Source: Lycium barbarum
Taxonomy: Eukaryota; Streptophyta; Magnoliopsida; Solanales; Solanaceae
Direction of reading: 5' to 3'
NCBI RefSeq assembly: GCF_019175385.1
Contig: NC_083337.1
Location: 21,623,885 to 21,687,884, forward strand
Length of the DNA: 64,000 bases
Shown here: positions 56,541 through 64,000 of the stretch, one piece after another
Layout of the letters: the number at the start of each line of letters is the position of its first letter
Position numbering within the stretch: position 1 is the stretch's first letter
Notes under the pieces: generated by a model
The model's database searches: none
Told to the model about the DNA's origin: nothing
The model's input: the letters and a program-made list of their open reading frames with translations, nothing else
Made by a program: the position numbers and the translations under genes

Positions 56541-56946
56541 CCCGATCGTTATTGAATAATTCGCAAACCCGTACCTAATCTAGCCCTAAGATCTTAAATG
56601 GTAAGCCCGATGGGGTGTCTTAAATGAATAATAGGTGGAAAAATTAATTTCGGAAAGTGTGCAAAATTGTGGGCTCGGGCAAGATTCTGTCCACCGCAGC
56701 GGACAGTGCACTGCCACAGCGGACTCGCCGCAGTGAGCTTGATGTCCACCACAGCGAGCTTGCTGTCCTCCACAACGGACATCACGGATCAGCGAACGCG
56801 TTGTCCCATACTTAGTTTTACATTTCACCCTTCTTTTTAATAAAAGACCCTTCAAGGCTGTTATTAGGTTTTACATTGAGAAAACCCTTGACACCGAGAA
56901 AAAGAAGCTCCTCCAACATTCTTCACATCTTCTCCTTCAACTATCA
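56541..56946 (+). repeat. K: partial LTR promoter segment, target of element H
   Basis: A cluster of CCGCAGCGGAC-like words (56688-56800) is followed by a TATA-like TTTTTAATAAAAGAC and a pyrimidine-rich leader ending TCTTCTCCTTCAACTATCA. This is the same order as in the LTRs of A, B and D, in plus orientation. Element H cuts it at 56946. The word type is shared with J, so J and K may be one family in opposite orientations. Confidence 0.4.
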
Positions 56947-59408
56947 TGTCACGACCCAACCGTAGGGCCGCGACAGGAACCCGGTGCTAACCCACCCGGG
57001 CACCTCTTATCATACTTTCACATTTACATCTAGGTGAGCCACATAGCAAAATCATACTTTCTATCTGTCAATCATACTAATCCCATTGGGCGATCAATAT
57101 ATTTATATCATCAATAGCCACTATGCCCATATCAATGTACATAAGCCGACGAGGCTAACAAAATGATATCCAAAATTTAGGCCGACAAGGCCAAATACAT
57201 CTAACCATATACACATGTCTACGAGCCTCTAAGGAGAGTATGTCATATCATATAGGCGGGACAGGACCCCGCTAAGCCCATAATTATGCACACAAAAGAA
57301 TAAGTACCAGAAGCTGTAGCTCCGAATGAAATGGAGCTCCGCTATGTAGTCCCTGAGTAATAAAGCTATGGATGAAACCTGTCTCCCTGGCCACCTGCGG
57401 GCATGACGCAATGTCCACAAACAAAAGGACGCCAGTACGAAGAATGTACTGAGTATGTAAAGCATGATCAGCATCATTATCAAAGCATAATAGACAACAT
57501 AAGAAATAGCATAGGATGGGAGATAGTAGTATCATCGTCATAAACACTTACTTGCTTTTCATAGGGACTGTCTATTCATATCTGTACTCATTTACATTCG
57601 TATTCATATCCGTACTCATTTACATTCGTATTCATATCCGTACTCATTTACATTTACATATTCATAATCATATACATATAATTTACATAGCATACCCGAC
57701 CATGAAGGTTCGGTGTTCACATACCCGGCCATGACAAGGCTCGGTGTCATACATACCTGGCCCTACAAAGGCTTAGTGTTATACATACCTGGCCCTACCA
57801 AGGCTCAGTGTTTTCCGTACCCAACTGTAGTGGTGTGCGCACAATACATATATATTCTACCCGGTCATATAAGCTCGGGGTTTCATAATAGTCATACATA
57901 GACACATTTACATAAAAGCTCATAAGCATCTTTAGCATCATTACTATCGTCTTTCATTACATCTATCCTTAGAGAATTACTCGTCATATGAGGAATTTAG
58001 TACAATCGTAACATATCGAGAATCATGAGCTCAGTAGCTTTTGAAGATAGCATCATTTGGAGGACATCATAGGCTTATAGAAGGTTAGATATTTGGCCAA
58101 AGAACCATGCCTTATCAAAGAAGGGTCAGCCTTACGTACCTCTTCGTTCAACTATTCTCTCACTTGCATGTTCTCCTTCAATGCTCTCGTTTCTACCTTC
58201 ATTAGAGTTATACTATCATTAGAAAATTAATAGCTTAGCATACATGACTAAAGCTAGAGAAAATCAGACAGCATCTCCTTTATTTATATGACTTCGTCCA
58301 TATGATATATCAACTCCCAAACATGATTAATAACATTCGCAATATCATAACAATACTCTTTATTCACCTACATTATCCTTACTTCTCAATTCTCTTCCAA
58401 TCATCCATACCTATGGTCATAGCACACGATTACATTCATTCATATACAATGTCTATCCCATGTTCTTAACATCATTTATAACATAACAATAATCACAACA
58501 CATCAAGAATCATGACTCAATCCAAGCTATTACTCAAAAATGATACTATTCCCACATTTATAACCCATTTTCTATACCCTTCTACAATCAAAGTGTTTCA
58601 ACTTTTCAATACCTTAAACACTATGTAAAATACCATAAAACTTACCTTAGATGGTGTATGAATGAACCTTGGGTGGAAACACTTCACTTGAGCAAAACCC
58701 TAGTTCCACCTTCACTTTGATTTCTTGTCTTGGATGAACTTTAATGAGTTTCTTACACTTGATTCACTTGGTTTGATGAGGTTGATCACTAATATCTCAT
58801 GAATTCTTGTGGGATAAGTGTGGAGAAATGTTTTAGAGAGAAGGGGAGTGAAAGGGAAATGAAATGAAATAACATGGATCCCTTATTAATAATACTCAAA
58901 TCTGTCCTGACCAATTTCTACGGACCAACATACGGTCCGTACAAATTATACTGATCGTATGTTTGGTCGTACTTTTGGTCCAGTGAGATATGCTAATTTG
59001 GGCTGATTATACGGCCAAACATACGGCCAGTATAATTTATACAGCCGGTATATTGGGCCGTATAATGCCCAGTTCTTCCGAACTCATTCTCGTCGACTCG
59101 TTTGATCTCCAATCCTTATGGAACCTTCTTGACACTTGTTTATCACCTCATTAACAATCTAAGGGAGGTTATAACTCTTCCCCAAAGCATCATTAAATCA
59201 TCATTAACTTCTTACTCGTAAATCCTTTCCGATACATATCGTATGCCTTGCCTTCTCTAGGCAAACATTCTCCCCCTTCCTCGAATGTCTTTAAAATTTT
59301 AATTAGCGTCATCAAATGTCATTCCTTACTTATTGAAATACCATACACGTCATGCTCTTCATTGATCTATTCACTGTGCATCAACAGAAAATTTTTCGAG
59401 GTGTAACA
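56947..59408 (-). repeat. Element H 3' LTR (2462 bp)
   Basis: Plus orientation TGTCACGACCCAACC...TTCGAGGTGTAACA. Minus-strand landmarks in order: TACGGTCCGTA word cluster (59075-58915), donor-like AAG|GTAAG (58646/58645), a 53-nt candidate mini-exon 58140-58192 followed by GTACGTAAGG, tandem CCTGGCCCTAC repeats (57720-57811), and an acceptor-like CCCGCAG with boundary at 57395, where the branch-point-like CTGAC has become CTGGC. Confidence 0.92.
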
Positions 59409-59443
59409 TTTTTCCCCCCTTAAGAACATTCGTCCTCGAATGT
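59409..59443 (-). other. Element H polypurine tract and pre-PPT hairpin
   Basis: Plus strand TTTTTCCCCCCTTAA (minus TTAAGGGGGGAAAAA) abuts the LTR, followed by ACATTCGTCCTCGAATGT (59426-59443). Same arrangement as in the other elements. Confidence 0.9.
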
Positions 59444-59599
59444 TAAGTCCTCGAGGATTCTATAAAAATTTTGCCGGAGTTTCCCGTGTAACATGGCACT
59501 ACCATCCTGTCACAACAGCCCATAATAACAATGCCTCACAGGGCCACAACATAATAGTAATAGAGTTTGGCCACACACGATGCAAATGCATAAAAAGGA

Positions 59600-60367
59600 A
59601 AACATACATACCTTAGGATCTTGATGTCTCACGTTGGATCTCTTCCGGGGGCTGAAATAAGTGCGGGTACTTGGATTTCATAATTCTTCCGCTTCCCATG
59701 TCATCTCTTCTCAGTTATTATTTCTCCACAAAACCGTAACTGAGGCCACTTCTTTGTTTCTAAGCCTCCGTACTTTCCTATCTAATATGGCAATGGGTAC
59801 CTCTTCATAAGTCAACTTTTCTGTCACTTGAACATTATTTACTGGCATGATGCTAGTAGGATCTCCAACACATTTACGAAGCATCGAGACATGAAAAACT
59901 AGGTGAACTGACTCCAGATCAGGAGGTAGATCTAATTCGTATGCCACTTTGCCAACCTTGCGCACGATCTCATAAGGCCCAATATATCGGGGACTTAACT
60001 TCCCCTTTTTGCCAAATTTCATAACGCCATTCATCGGCGACACCTTTAAGAATACCCAATTTTTAACTTGGAACTCTAAGTCCCTTCGACGATTATCCGC
60101 ATAGGACTTTTGACGAATTTGGGCTGCTAATAGTTGACTTTGTATGAGCATAACTTTTTCTATGGCATGCTGGACCAAGTCTGGCCCTGTAATTTTCGTA
60201 TCTCCTACTTCAAACCACCCAATAGGGGATCTACACTTTCGCCCGTATAAAGCCTTATACAGTGCCATTTGGATGCTAGAATGATAACTATTATTATAAG
60301 AAAATTCAATAAGGGGTGAGTGATCATCCCAATTTCCTCCGAAATCCAACATGCATGCCCGTAACAT
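59600..60367 (-). pseudogene. Element H integrase C-terminus and chromodomain
   Basis: The frame 60367-59711 reads DFGGNWDDHSPLIEFSYNN, GRKCRSPIGWFEVG, then KLSPRYIGPYEI and AYELDLPPDLESVHLVFHVS (GPY/F-type domain), and the chromodomain-like YEEVPIAILDRKVRRLRN, ending WRNNN at a TGA. Beyond the stop EEMTWEAEE is readable in frame, then a base loss precedes the KYPHLFQPPEE tail. Upstream the core motif HPQTD*QAERTIQTLEDML has one stop for Gly. Confidence 0.88.
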
Positions 60368-60537
60368 ATCCTCAAGAGTCTGAATAGTACGTTCAGCTTG
60401 TCAATCAGTCTGCGGATGAAATGCCGTGCTTATGCTCACTCGAGTCCCGAAACCCTTTTGGAAGGACTTCCAAAGATTAGCTGTAAACTGAGTCCCTCTA
60501 TCGGAGATAATAGATATTGGAACACCATGAAGTCGGA

Positions 60538-61425
60538 CTATCTCTCTTTAACATAAAGCTTTGCATAATCTTCTGCCACATATGTAGTTCTGACTGGTAA
60601 GAAATGAGCTGAGTTCGTGAGCCTATCCACATTCACCCATATCGAGTCATACTTGCGTCGAGAACAAGGCAAGCTTGTAATGAAGTCCATGTTAGCTACT
60701 TCCCACTTCAAAGTTGGAATTTCTATAGCTTGCAACAATCCGCCCGACTTTTGGTGCTCGATTTTCACTTGTTGACAGTTGGGACATTGACCTACAAATT
60801 CCGTTATATCCTTCTTCATCCCATTCCACCAATATATAGATTTAAGATCATGGTACATTTTTGTTGCTCCGGGGTGGACAGAATAACGGGAGCAATGAGC
60901 TTCTCTCAATATTTGGTGGCGTAATCCTACCACATCAGGAACATATAATCTGCCTCGGCATCGGAGAACTCCGTCACCTGCAATCTCAAATGATGACTTC
61001 TCCTTCTGAGGGAGTGTATCTCTGTAATGCATTAGCATTGGATCTTCGTATTGTCGCTCTTTCATTGCAACTACTAGCGACGAGACTACTGAACTCTGAA
61101 TGGTAGTTCCCCTCCTACCTGAGTCCACTACTCGAACTCCTAGGCTAGCTAACTGCTGGAGCTCATGAGCCATTTCTCTTTTCTCTGGTCGTACATCACA
61201 CAAACTTCCCATGGATCTACGGCTAAGAGCATCAGCCACAACATTTGCCTTTCCGGGGTGATATAGGATATCAACATCATAATCTTTTAGTAATTCCAAC
61301 CACCGTCGTTGCCGCAAATTCAACTCTTTTTGCTTGAAGATATACTGAAGGCTCTTATGATCGGTGTAAATATCCACATGAACACCATACAAGTAATGTC
61401 TCCACATCTTTAATGCATAAATCAC
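60538..61425 (-). pseudogene. Element H RNase H end and integrase core
   Basis: A 295-residue frame: [20 protein letters not shown] and [14 protein letters not shown] close RNase [21 protein letters not shown] and [16 protein letters not shown] form the HHCC zinc domain; [11 protein letters not shown] carries the first catalytic Asp, and [18 protein letters not shown] follows. It breaks after VKER because of two extra bases (AG) relative to element A, just before RLHGVP. This frame is the cleanest integrase sequence in the window. Confidence 0.88.
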
Positions 61426-61871
61426 TGCAGCAAATTCAAGGTCATGGTTGGATAATTTTTCTCATGTTTTCGTAATTGCCTTGAAGAATACGCAATCACC
61501 TTACCATGTTGCATCAACACACAGCCTAGCCCAATGCTCTGAAGCATCGCAAAAACAACATAACCATCCAATCCGTCTGGAAGTGTCAGGACTGGGGCAA
61601 AAGTTAATCTATCTTTTAACTCTTGGAAACTACGGTCACAAGCATCTGTCCATTGAAACTGTGTTGATTTCTGGGTCAGCTTTGTAAGTGGTGCAGAAAT
61701 AGAAGAAAAACCTTCCATAAATCTCCTGTAATATCCTGCTAAGCCCAGAAAGATACGAACCTCCGTAGGAGTTGTGGGCCTTGGCCAAGTCTTCACGATC
61801 TCAATCTTTTGGCTATCTGCCCGAATACCATCAGCTGAAACAATGTGCCCCAGAAATGTCACTGTGTTCAA
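61422..61871 (-). pseudogene. Element H connection and RNase H start
   Basis: Reads [57 protein letters not shown] and [20 protein letters not shown]. The CDAS box that carries the RNase H Asp is replaced by a short wrong-frame stretch (FAMLQS), a compensated pair of indels. A one-base loss near 61455 (in YPTHDLE) ends the frame. Confidence 0.85.
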
Positions 61872-63171
61872 CCAAAACTCACACTTAGAATTTTTTTTCG
61901 AACAACTCTCGAGTTTGAAGAACTCTAAGGACAGTACGCAAATGATCCACGTGCTCCGCCTCGGATCTAGAATACACCAACATATCGTCTATGAATACAA
62001 TCACAAATAAATCTAGAAAGGGTCTGAACACATCGTTCATCAAATCCTTAAATACTGCCGGTTATTTAGTTAGTCCAAATGACATCACTCGGAACTCAAA
62101 ATAGCCGTATCTCGTTCTGAAGGTTGTATTAGGGATATCTTTCTCCCTAACTCTCACTTGATGATACCCGGATCTGAAATCTATCTTTGAAAACCATTTG
62201 ACACCTTGTACTTGACCAAATAAGTCATTAATCCTCGGAAGAGGATATTTATTCTTAATCGTCACCTTATACAGTTGCCGATAGTCAATGTACATTAGCA
62301 AGGAGCCATTTTTCTTTCGGACAAACAATACGGGTGCTCCCCACGGGGATGAACTAGGCCTAATAAAGTCTTTCCCAAGCAAGTCCTTCAATTGTTCGTT
62401 CAATTCCTTCAACTCTGCGGGAGCCATTCTATAAGGTGGAATAGATATAGGCTTTGTGTCTGGTAACACATCAATAGAAAAATCAATCTCTCGATTGGGA
62501 GGGAGGCCTGGAAGCTCTTTCGGAAACACATCCAGAAATTCATTCACCACGGGGACTGACTGAAGAGTTGGCGGTTCAGCTTCTACATCTTGAACCCGAA
62601 CTAGATGATAAATGCAACCTTTTGTGATCATTTTCCTTGCTTTAAGATAGGAAATAAACCTACCTTTTGGTGACGCAGTATTCCCTTTCCATTCTAAAAC
62701 TGGCTCTCCCAGAAATTGGAAACGAACCATTTTCATTCTACAATCAACATTGGCATAGCAAGAAGCCAACCAATCCATGCCCATATTAACATCAAAGTCC
62801 ACCATTTTTAACTCATGCAAGTCAATCATAGTACGACGGTCACAAATCACAACTATGCAGTTTCTATATACTCGGCTAGATATTACCGATTCACCAAGGG
62901 GTGTAGACACCTCAAAAGGTTTGATCGACTCCAGTTTGACTCTAAGCCGACCCACAATAGATGGAGTAACATATGACAACGTGGATCCCGGATCTATCAA
63001 AGTATATACATCATGAGAAAATACCGATAATATACATGTGACCACATCAGGAGAAGACACAAGATCTTGGCATCCAACCAAAGCATAAATACGGTGTTGA
63101 GGACTGCTAGAACTGGGAACTCTCCCTCTGCCTCTACCATGGCTGACTGGCATATGTGAACCTGGCCCCAT
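61872..63171 (-). pseudogene. Element H protease and reverse transcriptase
   Basis: The 369-residue frame 63171-62062 contains [16 protein letters not shown], protease active site [12 protein letters not shown], then [65 protein letters not shown] and [14 protein letters not shown] up to MSFGLTK, where a stop replaces Ala of the GLTDAP motif. The rest (62061-61872) reads [16 protein letters not shown], so the FIDD catalytic box is intact, unlike in A. An indel near 61890 shifts the frame before the connection domain. Confidence 0.88.
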
Positions 63172-63538
63172 AGGGCGTATAGATGACGAAGATCAAGCTA
63201 CCTACCCTGAAGGCTGGGTCTTGCCTCTACCACCAACTTAGGGGCAACCACACATAATATGGCCTGGTCGACCACATAAATAACATCCCTCTGAACCCAA
63301 TCGGCACTAACCCCAATGTAACTTCCCACACTGGGAACATGGTGGTACGGGTGGCTTCGCCTAACCCGAATCACCCCTGAACTGAGATCCCGAAAAATTC
63401 TGACTCAGGCTGGAATGAGTAGACCTATCAAATCTCTAGCCTGGAAAATGTGGAGGCGCACTAGTCAAAGAATGGCCTGAATGCCTCGAAAACTGCTGTC
63501 TGTGCCCGCCTCTATACTCACTCATCGGACCTAAAAAT
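63172..63538 (-). pseudogene. Element H nucleocapsid region
   Basis: Minus-strand translation gives CSQCGKLHWG, stop, CRLGSEGCYLCGRPGHIMCGCP: two CCHC-like knuckles with a stop inside the first, at the same place as in element A. The linker before it is Ser/Gly/Arg-rich. CCHC knuckles bind the element's RNA during particle assembly. Confidence 0.8.
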
Positions 63539-64000
63539 CTAGCCCTTTTTGTTATATCCTCTATCATTATCACGCTCACTTCTTTGTTGTTGTTGACTTT
63601 CTTCTAAATTCTGAGCATGGGCCTGAATGCGTGAAATATCCATGTTGTCCTGAAGGGACGCAGTCAAGCACCAAACCATCAAATGTGGACCTTGGCCTTT
63701 CATAAATCGGTGCACTCGGTCACCCATACCCTCTACCATGGCGGAAGCATTCCTAGCCAAGGAATTGAAGCGGAGACTATACTCTTAAGCACTCATGCTT
63801 CCTTGCCTCAAATTCAAGAACTCATCGGCTCTAGCTCGCCGAACTTCTGGAGGCAGGTAGTGTCGGAGGAAGGAATTTACAAATTCTTGCCACACCGGGG
63901 GAGGCACATTGGCTCCCCGTGAAGCCATCCAAACCGTGTACCAATGAACCGCAACATCCTTCAATCTATAGGACGCTAACTCTACCGATTCGGTGTCCGA
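63539..64000 (-). pseudogene. Element H gag capsid, cut by window end
   Basis: From the window edge the minus strand reads ELASYRLKDVAVHWYTVWMA, EFVNSFLRHYLPPEVRRARA, DEFLNLRQGSMSA*EYSLRFNSLARNA, DRVHRFMKGQGPHL and DNMDISRIQAHAQNLEES. One TAA replaces a Gln codon in SVQEY-like context near 63786. This is the retrotransposon gag domain and the paralogue of A's gag at 40852-41450. Confidence 0.88.

Larger units (their letters stand above)
56942..64000 (-). mobile_element. Element H: Tekay-like gypsy element, 5' part outside window
   Basis: Reads right to left: gag (from beyond 64000), CCHC, protease, RT, RNase H, integrase, chromodomain, polypurine tract and 3' LTR (59408-56947). TATCA at 56942-56946 is one copy of the expected target duplication. 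The order and motifs match element A, but the coding is better kept, with fewer nonsense codons and several small frameshifts. Its LTR is the same family as solo LTR G. Confidence 0.92.

Overview
This window is plant genomic DNA with no host gene I can support. It consists almost entirely of LTR retrotransposons of the Ty3/gypsy type, nested in one another. Chromodomain-bearing Tekay/Del-like pol remnants, an Athila-like pol, LTRs of 1.3 to 3.4 kb, 5-bp target duplications and a small hAT-like element point to pericentromeric or other heterochromatic DNA of a eudicot. The LTR ends (TGTTACAC...GGTCGTGACA) look Solanaceae-like to me from memory; I could not test this.

Layout. 1-690: a possible LTR tail, then spacer. 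691-9750: element TE1, with two 3225-bp LTRs that read as identical, a perfect GCATT target duplication and a 2.6-kb internal region with no gag or pol. 9751-10830: spacer. 10831-52131: element A, a Tekay-like gypsy element (target duplication CTAAA) swollen to 41 kb by later insertions. Element D (11093-22225, duplication GTTTT) sits in A's 5' LTR and itself carries element E (minus strand, non-coding interior). Element B (24484-40468) sits in A's leader. B contains an E-type LTR fragment, an Athila-like element F (27541-34481, minus strand) and a solo LTR G (35515-38267, duplication AGTAA). Solo LTR I (41529-44881, duplication ATAAG) splits A's gag, and a 0.87-kb hAT-like element (47821-48692) splits A's integrase. 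52132-53394: spacer with a 147-bp tandem duplication. 53395-56946: remnants of one or two further LTR elements (J, K). 56947-64000: element H, a second Tekay-like element on the minus strand, cut off by the window end.

How the parts relate. A and H carry decayed gag-PR-RT-RNase H-IN-chromodomain coding. TE1 and E have none, yet share the cis signals of A and H: a tRNA-iMet-type primer site, a leader hairpin with a palindromic loop, and an 18-nt hairpin directly before the polypurine tract. The simplest reading is that TE1-like elements are mobilised by Tekay-type proteins.

The most interesting signal is inside the LTRs. Eight diverged LTR groups share a donor-like site after the promoter, a 46-54 nt candidate mini-exon ending AG|GTATGT (or GTACGT), and a distal branch-point plus acceptor block (CTGAC...CGCAG|G). 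This suggests a conserved two-intron leader encoded within the LTR. It is an inference from sequence, and RNA data would decide it.
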